A stretch of 64,000 bases of DNA from Imbricaverruca yamaguchii. Its lineage: Eukaryota > Arthropoda > Thecostraca > Neoverrucidae. The translations under genes were made by a program, and so were the position numbers. Of this stretch, positions 13,050 through 25,933 are shown in pieces. The notes under the pieces were generated by a model. That model was not told the DNA's origin and did no database searches. It was given only the letters and a program-made list of their open reading frames with translations. Where the stretch lies: NCBI GenBank assembly GCA_034440575.1, contig JAOTOL010001498.1:934501-998500 (forward strand), read 5' to 3'. Numbering within the stretch: the stretch's first letter is position 1; each line of letters begins with the position of its first letter.

Positions 13050-13380
13050 AGCCCCGATGCTGCAGTTGGTTAGGGCGCTGGCCTACTCTGGTCTTCCCTG
13101 TTCTGACGTCACGGGGTTCGAGTCGCTTCACGCGCTGGCGTTTAGCCTTCGGCTGGGAGGGTCAGTTGGCAGTTTGCCCTATAAGGCCGAGGACAAGCTA
13201 CTGGGCGGCGGTGTCGGTGCATTGACGGCACGTTAAACTTTCGGTCAAAATTCTGCCGTTCAACTGGAATTCATGGATCCGGTGGTAGGGACGGGGTTCA
13301 CGCAACAAGCTCAGCTTAGCAGTAGGACCCTGGCTCATGAAGCCACCTTGGCAAGAACTCGGATTAAATTTATTTTCTAA
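13050..13380 (+). repeat. SINE-like repeat with a tRNA-type head
   Basis: A degenerate A box (GCTGCAGTTGGTTAGGGCGC) lies at about 13059 and a B box (GGTTCGAGTC) at about 13117, spaced as in a tRNA gene. An unrelated body follows. The anticodon arm does not fold cleanly, so a SINE is more likely than a tRNA gene. No second copy was found in this window. Confidence 0.5.
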
Positions 13381-16300
13381 AAAGTTTTAGTACCCTTCGC
13401 GCTCTGAAGGTGTTCTTTCTTTCATTACATTGGGGGGGGGGTAGGGTTCCCATTAAGAAGATTCTGGCTGCGCCCCCGTATGCAGGGCTGCATTATGATG
13501 TGATCTGTGCATATAACTGGTCCGGTCAGACTGGCTGGATACTGGTGGCAGGTAATGGCTTGCTGCCACCAGAATGAGACGAACTGTCTCCAATCCAAGC
13601 TATCCTGCCACGATGTTGGTTTATGGTAGGGTTAACAATTTTCAGGGGGGCCTGGTACAGATATGGCTGGGTATCTAAGCTTCAATTGATACGCCTAGCC
13701 ACCCCGACTTCTGCTAAGAGCCTTGTGTGACAAACTGACATATACGCATTATAAGCTTCGGGAGTCAGGCATAACTAATCCAACTAAACACAACCAAATC
13801 GATCACGTGGGGTGAGGATCTGCAACGTAAATTATTCATGGGGACTCCATCTTACTATCTCCATCCCACTGACAATTCCCTGGTTCACGGGATCCACTAA
13901 ACGTCCCACTGTGCAAAGCCGATGAAATGCAGCGCATTCACCTTTGAGCGCATGAGACAATTCGGAATGAATGTACAACATCCGATACTTGGGAACATAG
14001 GCGCAATAACCGCAAACAAAACACTGCAGGTGGTCAAAGGGGTGGTGAGACAAATATGAGGCCAAACCCACCAATTGGTACAATTAAGTATGTGTCTTGT
14101 ATATATCATCCAAAAATAATCAGCATGCCATTGGCCCTCCCAACTTACATTTTTTGGAGGGAGGGGGGTTGACAGGGCATGTGTCATGTCTCACTGGCCC
14201 TAATCTATGTTTGAGAAGTCCAAAACTATTCCGAAAGAAGTGGGGCTATCGATTTTCGAAGCACATTTTGTACATTTCGCACCATAAGATTCCGGCTTGC
14301 TTAGTAGCTGCTTTCGCTGTACATCGTCCAGTTCCACAACCCGCTGTATAGAAGACGACCTATGTCAATAGCGCTAGCAAGCAACTATGAAAGTAATAAA
14401 TTTTTTATCTCCTGCGTGCTTCTGTACCCAGAAACGTCTACAAAATACCATCTTCTACGCTGGTAAGCACCTGATTACTGTTTCTAGGGAAGAAAATAGG
14501 ACTGCAACTTTCAAAAAATAAGATATCGTGAGCACCTGGAATGACGTGGCCCAAGGTACAGAGTTCTTAACTCGATGAGTGATCCAGGGGACAGGGCTCT
14601 AAAGCTGGGCTCCCCCGCTGACAAGAGACCTTCATCCATGGCTTAGTGGGCAACGCATTGTACAGTTTTGTATATCACATGTCGAGGATGGAAAATGCAT
14701 GAGGGCGCATCACGCCTATGCAGACCTGTCTCGTTGACAAAGACGAAGATACAAACACAAAGCAATACTTCTAGGACTGGAACAATTCTGCTGTGTCTGC
14801 GCAGTGTTCTGTCGTGACCAGCCGCCGCCGTTATCGACCAACTCCAGCGTTCGTCTGGGAACGGAGATCGCTGGCGCTTGCAATGCATAGGAGTCAGCTG
14901 GATTCAACCAGCTCGCATTTGTCCCCAGAGCTCGCCGCTGGTGGCACGAGTGGCTCTCAACTCGAGCATTAGGTTGTTCGCCATGCGCTTTCCGGAACAT
15001 GAGGTTTTATTCATCACAATTCCACTCTAAAAACATTTATTGTACACAAGGGTAGAATGCCAACTGGTCCGCAAGGGCCCAACTGAAACAACACGTTATA
15101 TTCATCGTAAATGCGCCACAAAAATGTCACCTTAGTGCACTAGAGTAGGTTGCCAATTGAATGCTAGCTCGAGTAAATATGTTAATGTGTGAAAGACAAA
15201 GCAAAACACAATATGGAGGAGGCGAAAGACAAATATATCCATGTACTACAAATCACTGAATGTGTCCATCCGGAAGTTGTGGGAATGAACGGACAAGGAA
15301 TACAAATTGACACAGTTGAGTGTCTGTATTTTTGCTCACAATATCAAGAGAGAAGTGCCGGTTCTATGAAGTGCCCAATGACATTCCATGATTCTACGAC
15401 TGCGCATGAACCGGTATGTTGTACTTCCACAGTGAGAATACATTCGCCATTGGTTGCCCGATATCAAATAACGCCCCCGGACACGTGTCACGCTGTGATA
15501 AACTGAAGAATTTGGAACGCAACGCACTGCAACTCATTTTGTATGAGTTAGAATCTTCCATTCCGCTTCGTAGCGGATCAGTAGCTGTGTGAAAGAGCAA
15601 TAAAGCACAGGAGTTACCTGGCAAGCGGAAGTGACAATACGAAGAACTTCCAGAGGCGCAGATTACTTCTGAGAAGTTCTGCAGGCAGGTGTGGCGCAAA
15701 CTAGATCCAGCGTCAGTCTAAAAGATGTTCGCAAGATATTCAAGAAGGATACGTACGGGATAGAAAGCGAGAAAAAACATTAAAAATATGATCTTAGCTA
15801 TGGAAGTTCGGAACACTAACTCTACAAGGTGACTGAGGGCTGCAGGAAATACGTTGTGTTAGAAGTTTGTGATCCTACATAAATTAGCTCTAAGTCAAAT
15901 GAGGCCAGCTATCATGTACTATGCCATTCTTTGTGGATCTCGGTGTCATTGGTATAATTAATGAGCACGATTGGTGAGGAATATAGCACAGTACACAGGC
16001 GTTAGTTTTATAGGCGTCGCTTATATATGCTAAGCATGCACCACCGTCATTTTCCACGCACAAATTCGTCCGGCACGCTTTTTTTTTGTAGATCAGGAAT
16101 TTCAGAAATATCCAGCCAATTAGTCTTTTTTTAACGTCGAGCTGGGCTCATATAGGAAGTTAAACGAAGAATTACATCTGTTGAAGTTCTTTGGTGTTGA
16201 GATATTTACAAATAGTCGGAGAGAATAGTGGATCACAGCCTCCCCATTCCAGTGCACATATCAGCACTCGAATACAGGGGTCATTCACCCTTATGCTTTT

Positions 16301-17190
16301 CCAAAATTGAACTGAACTACTAGAGCTAAGGATGTGAAGCGTACTAAACTCTAAAACTGGTTGCTCAAATATATTGTGTCAAAATCTGGATGCCCGGTGA
16401 GCCCCAGATTAGGTCAAATGACGTCACAGGAACAGGTGCCTGGACGATCACAGGGTGTCCTCTAATGTTAATGACTATGCAATTCATGGATGTTCGGTGA
16501 TGATATTGAGTTCGTTTCCGCTGGAATTACACATGATCTGTTCAAAATATTTAGGTTACTATAAATCATGCCAACATATCACGGCAATAATAGGTAGCTA
16601 ATCGCATAGAATATATCCCTCATGCAGGAATGTAAATAGTGCACCTGCCAGCCAAGAACGATAGATATAATTATTTAAGCTGCATTATCGTACTGTGTAT
16701 AATATTCTGTATCATAAACGTGCATCACATTCTACGCACAGGATATGACCTCAATTTAACTCACATTTCCTTACGTGATCCAGCTTGACGTGTTCAGAAT
16801 GTTTCCAGTTGAGCTTTTGAGGAATTCAATATTATTCAGTAAAATATCGTCCTTGTATTCGGTAACATCGCGGATATACTGCGGTCCAGTTGACTCAGTC
16901 ATTCGCATCCTGTGCTTGATATAGTGATAAATTATTCAGGAAATAGGGTAGGTTGGATTATGCTGTGATCAGGAAGTGACATACACTTTCTGAACACTGA
17001 ATCGCCATACTTCCCAAAGAAGCACGGACACCGTATCTCTTAAATTGTATTATGAATTGTCCATGCCTCATTTCTAACCGTATCTTGTTTATGAACAGCA
17101 TGCTCATGTTTACCGTGACGGCTTTCGTTGCACTAACATCTCGTAACCAGTGTTGGATAAATGCGTGGATTACGTACATCTAGAATACGT
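13381..17190. other. Intergenic sequence, nothing recognised
   Basis: Long, mixed-composition and apparently single-copy. A few poly-G runs (13432, 14157) were the only local oddities. Short ORFs show no domain. Confidence 0.45.
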
Positions 17191-17204
17191 GCATTTTTGG
17201 CATC

Positions 17205-17352
17205 GGTCATCTAGGGTCAACGAGTTAGTTAAGGTCAAGTGAGGTCACCTTCAAAAACGTTCAACCAGTCGTTACACTTTAACGGATAAGGATATTTTAA
17301 TGAAACTTTCAGCGTTTCCTTATCTTTAGGGATGCAACAAAACGTAATTCGA
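17205..17352 (+). mobile_element. Fragment of family A TTAA element
   Basis: This segment matches the interior of the family A element at 21279: the AGGTCA-AGTG-AGGTCA motif at 17232-17247, the AACCAGTCGT and TTTTAATGAAACTTTCAGCG blocks and GGGATGCAACAAAACG. Neither terminus is present, so it is a truncated copy. Confidence 0.7.
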
Positions 17353-18700
17353 TGTGCTGCATCTTTGATAGACAGCGGGAATTTAGGCGTTGGAATCACT
17401 CGGCTAAATGAAACACTTTGAATTTTATGCGGCTCCCAGTTTTTGACCCCAATGAGCTTTCTTGATCTCTGGAGATCGAACTGCTCGTGTTACTGAATAA
17501 TTGTTGTTTGCCTTACTTCTGCAGGCGACAAAAATCATAACCTGAAAAAAGGAATGCAAATAGAATGCTGAGCGCGAATGCCTTGCTTTGCTAATATCAT
17601 GGACATAGACCATTACGAAGGTCTATGGGTGTTTGTGAACGTCTATGGGCGCTTGTGAAAGGGTGGGAATCTTTACGAATGCATATAGGCCCTTACCAGA
17701 GTCTGTGAGCCCCTACAGGCGTTTACTTAGACCTTATAGGACACTGGGATGGACGTTTTCCAAGGAAGCTTTTACATTCTGCAGCTAAATACATGCTTAG
17801 GTGGTATGCATTCCTGGTCATAAAAGTGTCACTTTTACTAACAATTTGAGGAGATCCGCCAATCAAGGGCCATGCTGAGGATAAATGAGTGCTCTTTACA
17901 AGGGATAAATGAAGCTTTCTAAATATCGTTCGACATCCGGGGAGTTGAAAATTGTCCGGGTAATCCGGGCTTCCTCCATAAAACATCCTTAACCGAATCC
18001 CTTTCCAAGCCACAGTTGGTAACTTACCAATTGTTAAAATTGTTTGAATTTCCTACAAAAGAAATGCTACATGAAGTTGGTGTACTTGCTGCACGGTATT
18101 ACCCCGACCCAGGGTGAGGATGTTTACGGGATGAACATGCTCCATGCTATGCTGACCAGCACGCGCTCGAGCAGTGGCGGGCGCGAAATGGCTATGTCAG
18201 CGGCATACCGGCCCTGCGCAGGAGCAAGCTACTCAGAAGCGAAGCGAAATGATTGTATTGTGCAATTTGTTTTTCGCGCTCGTGGTTAAGACGGAAAGGA
18301 CATCAACGTCCGTTTAGAGCATCGTGACTAGCCCAGCGAACCAAGCCCTGACTGATAGACTCGCTGCGTATACCGAATACCGAAATAGCTTCAGACGCTC
18401 TTCCGAGATACAGGTAATTTGTGATAATTCTGATACATGATTATGGCCCTGAGAATTTAACACGAATGTGTGGCATCTCTGCAGCCCTAGTGCGTGCTGG
18501 AAATCCCACGGTTTGGCCGGACGCATGACCGGAAGTTTCACGGTACCGCCAGCAATAACAGCTATTGTGGCCGCACTGGGTCTCACCACTTCAACCATTA
18601 CTCTCCAACTTGCAGTCAGTTGCACGCAATGTTGATAATGGTGGCTACTGGTTTTACGACGTCGACCGTTGAGTCATAGCATCGCCAATCTCTCACGGCC
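17353..18700. other. Intergenic sequence with a small degenerate repeat
   Basis: Around 17590-17740 a GTCTATGGG(T/C)GCTTGTGAA-like motif recurs a few times with heavy divergence. Otherwise nothing was recognised. Confidence 0.4.
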
Positions 18701-18707
18701 GAAGAGT

Positions 18708-18785
18708 AGCGGTAGGTGAGACTCGAACCCACAATCTTTCGATTGTGAGACGGACAACTTACCCCTAGACCACTCGTCCCCTCAA
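18708..18785 (-). repeat. tRNA-like sequence, probably a SINE head or tRNA pseudogene
   Basis: Read on the minus strand it has a D-arm-like GTGGTCTAGGGGTAAG, a good T arm (GTGGG TTCGAGT CTCAC) and a variable/T-arm block like that of tRNA-Arg. The acceptor halves do not pair, and no anticodon stem fits the normal geometry, so a functional tRNA is unlikely. Confidence 0.45.
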
Positions 18786-19174
18786 TGTTGATAATGATGC
18801 GAACAAAGTGAATAGCGTGAATTGCAAACATACGAACCGATCTTTCAATATACTTTAAGCAGGATACCTACTCCCACGGAGTCGACACGGATGCCCATTA
18901 GGTGATTGTCGGTCGGGTGATAGTCTGTCGTCCGTAACCGGCGCGGTGACCCGACACCACTACCGCGACATCTCCGGCAACAAGCAGCCATTCTCGGCCA
19001 ATACCGCCACACGATCCCGGAAGCGAGCCCCCTAACCCGGACCACGATCATTTGCCACATGGCTGGCGAGCGGAGGCGACTGCTATTGGCTGGCGTTATC
19101 TCGACCTGCCAGAGGTTCGGCCGGACACGTGTACGCAGCGGGGACGTCACCACGTTACTGCTGGTCCGATCACT

Positions 19175-20345
19175 TGTCCGCTGTCCAGCACCAGCCCCCA
19201 CTGTCCAGCACCAGCCCCCGCTGTCCAGCACCAGCCCCCACTGTCCAGCACCAGCCCCCACTGTCCAGCACCAGCCCCACTGTCCAGCACCAGCCCCCGC
19301 TGTCCAGCACCAGCCCCCACTGTCTAGCACCAGCCCCCTCTGTCCAGCACCAGCCCCCACTGTCTAGCACCAGCCCCCGCTGTCCAGCACCAGCCCCCAC
19401 TGTCCAGCATCAGCCGCCGGACACGTGAACGCAGCAGGGACGTCACCACGTTACTGCTGGTCCGATCACTTGTCCGCTGTCCAGCACCAGCCCTTGCCGC
19501 GGGCACGTGTGCGAGCAGGGACGTCACCACGTTACTGCTGGTCTGGTCACTTGTCCGCTGTCCAGCACAAGCCCCCATTGTCTAGCACCAGCCCCCGCTG
19601 TCCAGCACCAGCCCCCACTGTCCTAGCACCAGCCCCCCTGTCCAGCACCAGCCCCCACTGTCCTAGCACCAGCCCCCGCTGTCCAGCACCAGCCCCCACT
19701 GTCCAGCATCAGCCGCCGGACACGTGAACGCAGCAGGGACGTCACCACGTTACTGCTGGTCCGGTCACTTGTCCGCTGTCCAGCACCAGCCCCCACTGTC
19801 TAGCACCAGCCCCCACTGTCCAGCACCAGCCCCCACTGTCCAGCACCAGCCCCCACTGTCCAGCACCAGCCCCCACTGTCCAGCACCAGCCGCCGCTGTC
19901 CAGCATCAGCCGCCGCTGTCCAGCACCAGCCGCCACTGTCCAGCACCAGCCGCCGCTGTCCAGCATCAGCCGCCGGACACGTGAACGCAGGGACGTCACC
20001 ACGTTACTGCTGTCTGCTGTCCAGCACCAGCCCCCACTGTCCAGCACCAGCCGCCACTGTCCAGCACCAGCCCCCACTGTCCAGCGCACCAGCCCCCACT
20101 GTCCAGCCACATCAGCCCCCACTGTCCAGCACCAGCCGCCGCTGTCCAGCACCAGCCCCCACTGTCCAGCACCAGCCCCCACTGTCCAGCACCAGCCCGC
20201 CACTGTCCAGCACCAGCCGCCACTGTCCAGCACCAGCCCTCACTGTCCAGCACCAGCCCCCACTGTCCAGCACCAGCCCCCGCTGTCCAGCATCAGCCCC
20301 CACTGTCCAGCACCAGCCGCCGCTGTCCAGCACCAGCCGTCGGGA
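19175..20345. repeat. 20-bp minisatellite with a higher-order insert, over 45 units
   Basis: Unit CAGCACCAGCCCCCACTGTC and close variants. At intervals the array is broken by a conserved segment of about 75 bp that contains GGACACGTGAACGCAGCAGG, GACGTCACCACGTTACTGCT and CACTTGTCCGCTGTC. That segment, whole or shortened, is found at about 19125, 19420, 19500, 19712 and 19970, so the array has at least two levels of repetition. ORFs across it are by-products. Confidence 0.93.
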
Positions 20346-21278
20346 CCTCCCTCCCGCTGTCGACATATGTCGATCGGCAAGACAGGTGACACTTTTGTAG
20401 CTTGTTTCATGAATTAAAATATTAGCGTTAATGGAAAGCTTGTAATCAGCTTGTAACTTAAAATAACAAGCTGTAACTAACAAGCTTGTAACTTAAAATC
20501 AGCATGTGCTACATATATCTGACGATTAAAGCTGAACCACACAGCTATAACAAGGAAAGGAATCTTATAACAAAAGGATACGTTGCACTGAGCTATAGCA
20601 AATCCGTATAAAACTTGTCCTGCATTGAAAATGTCAGCTGTTTGAAGCCGTTTCGTCAGCTTTAGCATTGTTGTAGCCATCCTAGCCTGTCCCTTACTCT
20701 CGCCTGCGACTCGAGACGCAGCCACGGGGGCTGGGTGCCCGCCCTCTAACAACCAAAAATAGACTAGATCAAACAATAATTTTTATATTTTCATCACGAA
20801 GAAACAAAATCTTCGACGCGCTTCGCGCGCCCAAAGCATGCTCTGTTTCGTGGTGTATTCTCCCTCGTTGGACCCCCTCCCCTTATGACGACCCTGGCTA
20901 TGTCATTGTCCTGCTTACCAACACCAAATATCGTGGGCGTATCTTTTCCAAAATGTTTTTTTTTCTTAGGGAGGTTGGCTACAATAGCTACAAGCACTAG
21001 GATACAATAAGCTGTCCCCATTTCAGTATCCAGCAAGCAACGGTCGTCATATGTCAATTGCAGCTTTCTGGAGATGTCAAATTATGCATACGTTATCCAT
21101 GAGCGAGCAACCATTTATATCTTTCTCTTTTGTCGCAAATGTTGCAAAACGTATTTGCGTTCCAGTTCGACCTGAATCATAATGGGTTTCATGTTCCTGC
21201 GACTTACAGTGTAGGATCAGTATCCGTCAGCCAATCCAAGCAAAAGCAACAACAGGTTTTCGTTGCAAGGGTGGTTGA
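20346..21278. other. Intergenic sequence with a short interspersed motif
   Basis: Near 20735-20770 the phrase CTAACAACCAAAAATA(G/C)ACT occurs; it reappears near 29910 and, more divergent, near 50600, so part of this is an interspersed repeat. A GCGCGCTTCGCGCGCC-like inverted repeat lies near 20815. No gene was seen. Confidence 0.4.
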
Positions 21279-22106
21279 TTAACCCGCGCCGTACCGGGGA
21301 GGGGGGCTCTTCAGCCGCCCCCTCAGGTTTTTCGTGGATAGGGAACGAACGGCGCGCGACAGCTCGCCGATATTTGGCATACCTTTTCCCACATCAATTT
21401 GGCATGTTATGTCAAACCTTTGAAGTCAACTCATCTGGGGTCAACGAGTTAATCTAGGTCAAGTGAGGTCACCTCCGAAAACGTTTAGCCAGTCGTCACA
21501 CTTTAACAGATTCAGATATTTTAATGAAGCTTTCAGCGTTTGCCTATCTTTAGGGATGCAACAAAATGTACAAGAGGGATTTTTCATTTTCCCCCGTATT
21601 TTTTACTACTTATAAATTTTGCAATTTGCCTATTACAGCTCAAATAGAAGATTCTGGCCAAAATAAGCATCAGAGTAATTCGACACCCAACAGCGTTCTC
21701 GGTCTGCTCTACCAATTAGAAAAGGAAAATTAAAGAAACCTTGAAAATGAAAATTTTGAAATAAAAAATCCTTTTTTTTGGGGGGGGGGGGGGGCAAAAA
21801 GTATGGCCACGGTCGATTTCGCTGTCCTTTTCTGGTTCCAAACAATAATTTTGTCTTCAAATATCCCCCAAAATGAACTCCCCACAGCCAAAAACATAAT
21901 GTAAGCGATGAAAAGCCGTGAAAATCTAGCCCTCCTAGTGACCTCACTTTTGGGGAAATTGCTTTAGGGGTGGACTCGGGCCCTACTCGTCGAGGGCTTT
22001 CCGATGACACCTCCTTCGTTTTCGTGCGACGCTTACTTTGGATTTTAGAAGGGAGGTTACTATCCCCCCCGAGACGGGGTGTGAGTATCTGACCGGAGAG
22101 GGTTAA
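21279..22106 (+). mobile_element. Family A short DNA transposon, piggyBac-like ends
   Basis: 828 bp bounded by TTAA on both sides. The left end reads TTAACCCGCGCC; the right end reads inward TTAACCCTCTCCGGTCAGAT. TTAA targets with CCC-beginning ends are typical of the piggyBac superfamily. Just inside the left end is a GC hairpin-like block (GGGGGGCTCTTCAGCCGCCC) followed by GGTTTTTCG. The interior carries AGGTCA repeats and no transposase, so it is non-autonomous. A T8-G15-type homopolymer junction near 21775 may be a sequencing weak spot. Confidence 0.65.
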
Positions 22107-22475
22107 TTGAATAGGCTGTCTGCTGATGTTGTAGTAAGTCTTTAATTGAATATATTTTAGAAATATGATGTGCAAGCTATTCGGGTTGGGTAATATTGTT
22201 CTTGAATTATTATTAGTGGTGTATGGGGTAAGATTTATGCTTGTAGGTGTACATGGTGCAGGATAAATGGTTTAAGCAGTCATGGATGGAGTGGAAAATT
22301 ATTGCTGGGCACATCCTCCACGCGTGTTTTATGCGGGATCGGGTGAATAGGGCTAGCTAGGTACTGGTAGGTGTGTAGGAGGTTGGTAGATAGTTTCTTT
22401 GGAATTTAGGATATGAAATTAGTTTGGGGTGCTGAGTCTTTTTACCCAGGCTTGTAGTACATTCCCGTTACACGC
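22107..22475. other. Intergenic sequence, nothing recognised
   Basis: A short spacer between two TTAA-bounded elements, AT-rich, with no ORF of note. Confidence 0.4.
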
Positions 22476-24040
22476 TTAACACGTGCCCTGGAAGGGGAGG
22501 GGGGCGAAATCCGCCCACCACTCCAGTTTTTTTTTGGTAGGTAACTCCAGATTTTACCGGCAGATATATGCCATTGTTTGTGTACCTGCTTAGAAATGAT
22601 CGGCGCGTTGCTTAAAGTAAGAAAAACGAAAATCGACCGAACAGTATTCAAGTTATGGGTCGTTAAACTCAAAACAATTTCTCAGCGCCAGACCACAAAT
22701 ATCGACGCTGATGCGCTAACCGTATATTGGCAAAAAGGAAGTGTTCTTGGCAACACTAGCGACTTGTTCGATGTATACCGTTATATTATATTGATTCAAC
22801 GTCATGTCAGGTCACCGAGGTTATGTCAGGTCATATTCATGACTGGTGAACACATGTCCTGGACGGTGAGGGCGAAATCCGCCTACCCATCCGATTTTTC
22901 GTACATAACTTCATATTTTACCGGCCGATATACGGCATTTTTTTTGCGTACTTGCTTCAAAATGACCGGCGCATTGTTTAAAGCAAGAAAAATGAAAATC
23001 GACCGAAAAGTTTTCAAGTTAGGGGCCGTTAAACTAAACAAATTGTAGCACCAGAACACAATAATCGGCCCTGATGCGCTTCCCGTATATCAGCAAAAGG
23101 GAAGTGTTCTTGACACTAGCGACTTGCTTGATGCATATTGTTATGACATATAATTTAAAAGTCATGTTAGGTCACCGAGGTCAAGTCACGTCAAGTTCAT
23201 GACAGGCTAATGGAAACAGACTTGGTCAACTGGAATGTTGTCATAAATGCAAATAACTGTAATGTGATTGATGTCACTTTGCATGTTACTCCCTACACAT
23301 CCGGAAGTATACTGTTTGTCATTGTGTACCTAAGCGTTTCCATACTTTATTCATGTATTTCATTCCTTTCTTTGCGAATCCGATTGTGCCGAGCCGATCG
23401 ATGGAGCAGTCGGGTGGGCAGCCCGGTTCCGGTAACTGGAACAGGTAATGACCTGTTATAGTGACCCGAGTGTTCCTATGCGATCTTCTTATTAGGTTAA
23501 AATATTTTTTTTTGGGGGAGTCAAACGGGCATAAGATGTCGAAATTTGACACGTAAGTAGTGAATTTAAAATGCTTTTGATGTCTTTCTTTTTAAAATTT
23601 GGGTTGATGGGGTAGGAAATTTTAAAAAAAAAAATTTTTTATTTTTTTTTTTTTTAAAAAATAAAAAAAAAAATTTTTAAAAAAAAAAAAATTTAAAAAA
23701 AAAAAAAAAAGGTCAAATCGCGGATCTGGACATGAAGGTTGTCGATTGCATCATTTAGTGCGAATAATTTGTCACTGTCTGTATTGCATCATTAGTGATG
23801 TCCAAAATATCATTAATGCCAATTTTGGTGCATTTAAACACAATCACAACGAACCATAACAATGGCGAGCCAAGCCCCGCAAAACCAGGAAATTTTGCTA
23901 TTTTGACTTCATTTGACCTTTTAGATATTGACCTAAGGTCACCAAATTTGCATAGAATAGAGTTCACTATCGTGCCCGGAATCGGAATCCGCCCCCTCCA
24001 GTGCGCGTAATTTTCAGAGGCCCTCCAGGGCGTGTGCCAA
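22476..24040 (+). mobile_element. Family B short DNA transposon, degenerate copy
   Basis: The left end TTAACACGTGCCCTGG is at 22476; the right end read inward is TTGGCACACGCCCTGGAGGG at 24040, a decayed version of the same terminus. Interior blocks at 23200-23460 and 23780-23980 reappear in reverse orientation in the element at 50735-52046. An internal copy of the terminal region near 22843 indicates nested or tandem duplication. The element contains a low-complexity A/T block at about 23615-23710. No transposase ORF was seen. Confidence 0.62.
23615..23712. repeat. Homopolymeric A/T block
   Basis: Alternating long runs of A and T with almost no other base. It is absent from the sister element at 50735-52046. 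It may be a real low-complexity expansion or an assembly or base-calling artefact. Confidence 0.8.
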
Positions 24041-24147
24041 CCTATATTGGCCCTTGTGGCACTCATTAAGTCTGAACACTGCATAACTTCATGAATGCGA
24101 AATTATAGTGTCGCCAACGTCTCACACCGATTGGTCGCGGATGCATC

Positions 24148-24235
24148 CGATAATCCTGCCGGTTCTGGGATTCGAACCCACGATATTACGATCAAGATTC
24201 TAATGCTCTACCAACTGAGCTATCACCTCATGGAT
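24148..24235 (-). repeat. tRNA-like SINE head or tRNA pseudogene
   Basis: On the minus strand there is a perfect A box (TAGCTCAGTTGGTAGAGC) and B box (GGGTTCGAATCCC) at tRNA spacing. The anticodon stem has an extra base and the acceptor halves do not pair over seven bases, so a working tRNA is unlikely. The internal Pol III promoter elements are intact in sequence. Confidence 0.55.
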
Positions 24236-24339
24236 CATTTGAAGGAATACGATATTTGGAATAGTTATACGCCACATTGTTACAGCGAAAAGCACCGGTG
24301 CAGGCTCCCCTAAGAATGACAATTTCAGGTAATTTATTT

Positions 24340-25933
24340 TAAAAGGCATGTTTTCTTTTTTCTACTTGTCTGCACCAGTACATAACTAGAAGATAAAGAG
24401 AGTGCGAAATGTCCAAACCAGGGGGATTAAAAACTGATCTTGAGCACCACCTGCTAACAGCAATATTCCAGCCATACTCAAATGCCAGCCGATCTCCAAA
24501 TCTGGGAACCTGTGCTAGTCTTCTTTAGGATAAGAACCACAGGGCTGTTACTGAGTTGGTAATGGACCTGCATCAGGAGAACATCCAAAAATAACAGAGA
24601 CAGCAGACAATGCCAGAACATAGTTTGATGATACAGAAGTGCATGCCATCTGAACCCAGAGTTTCCTATCCTGAGCACAAATCACTTCAATGTATATATC
24701 AGGTGAAGAAAGCCATCATATACAAAATGACACTACCACTTTAGCTGTCCCATGGAATAAAAATGTATGTACCTGTTTGGGTCAGTGCAATTTTGATCTG
24801 TACTTCTGATTGGTTCAAATTCATATAGGTGATAATCACAGCATTTCTTAACTGAATTGCACCTTTATGAACCACAACTGACAGCAGACCCAGAGGCATA
24901 GTCTGCAATGAATGCATAATGGGCTTGTACTTTTCATCCTTGAGATGGCATATTTATATACTAACATGATGGTTAGTTATTAGGGCTTAAGGGCACATCA
25001 AGAACATTTGTCATGTAGTGCCCATATATTAACATGAGAAGATGCCATAGTATCATTGTATATCTTTTCATATTCTACCACATGAAGGAACAATAATGTT
25101 AGCCATGAACACAGGACACAGGACAAAGTCGTCACCATGAGAAGAATCATAAATTTGAATTATCAATGCATGCTTATAACTAAAATGGTTCATGCAGCTA
25201 CTTTACCCACTTGAAGTTGTCTGCTATTCAGCTGAATTTCCAGGCACTTCAATGGCAACACTTAGCCAATGAAGCCTGATTTTGTGGGCTGATTTTCCTA
25301 CTGATTTCAGTTACTAAAACCAATACTATGCACATCCTAAGTAATTTTGTTTTCAAGAAGAAACATCAATATATTCTGATACACAAGCACACTTAGCTGA
25401 CCACAATAACTGAGGTAAACCTTTGCCATCCACCAAAAGAAACACTTGCTTGGATTCACACTGGTCAGGCTTGTATTGTTTGATTAATCAAATTACTGTC
25501 ATTGGTTGACATGCTAGACACAAAAGATAAAACCATCCAAACAAACCAATGAGATTACCTACTGGGGGCAACAGGAAATGAAAGAACATTACACAATGAG
25601 ATGGAAACAGTTCATTCTGATTACATCATACTGGATACACATTCCTATATCAATAATGTAGGAATATGTATGCAATATGTATGTATGTATGAAATAATGA
25701 CCAAAAATCGGAGTGCACACACCACCCATGGAATCAACTCTATCATGACAGTCCCACAAAATCAAGTCACCATATCTTAGTTGGATGGCAATGTGATAAT
25801 TACTATGTGTGCACTAAGCATGCATAGATTCATGAGCAGCAGCACTGCCATCTACTGCATTTGCAGCAGAAACTACATGGACATGTCAGCAACATCAGCA
25901 CATGTTGGCTACAACATATGAAATGTTCAGTGC
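24340..25933 (-). other. CpG-poor 3' flank, candidate 3' UTR of the SIRT6 gene
   Basis: Unique, AT-leaning sequence without arrays or transposons and with very few CpGs, continuous in composition with the SIRT6 coding region. A minus-strand AATAAA (plus-strand TTTATT at 24333-24338) lies at its far end and is a candidate polyadenylation signal. The extent of the transcript is inferred from composition only. Confidence 0.4.

Noticed and set aside
24148..24235. Functional tRNA gene on the minus strand
   Set aside because: A and B boxes are good, but the acceptor stem does not pair and the anticodon stem carries an extra base.
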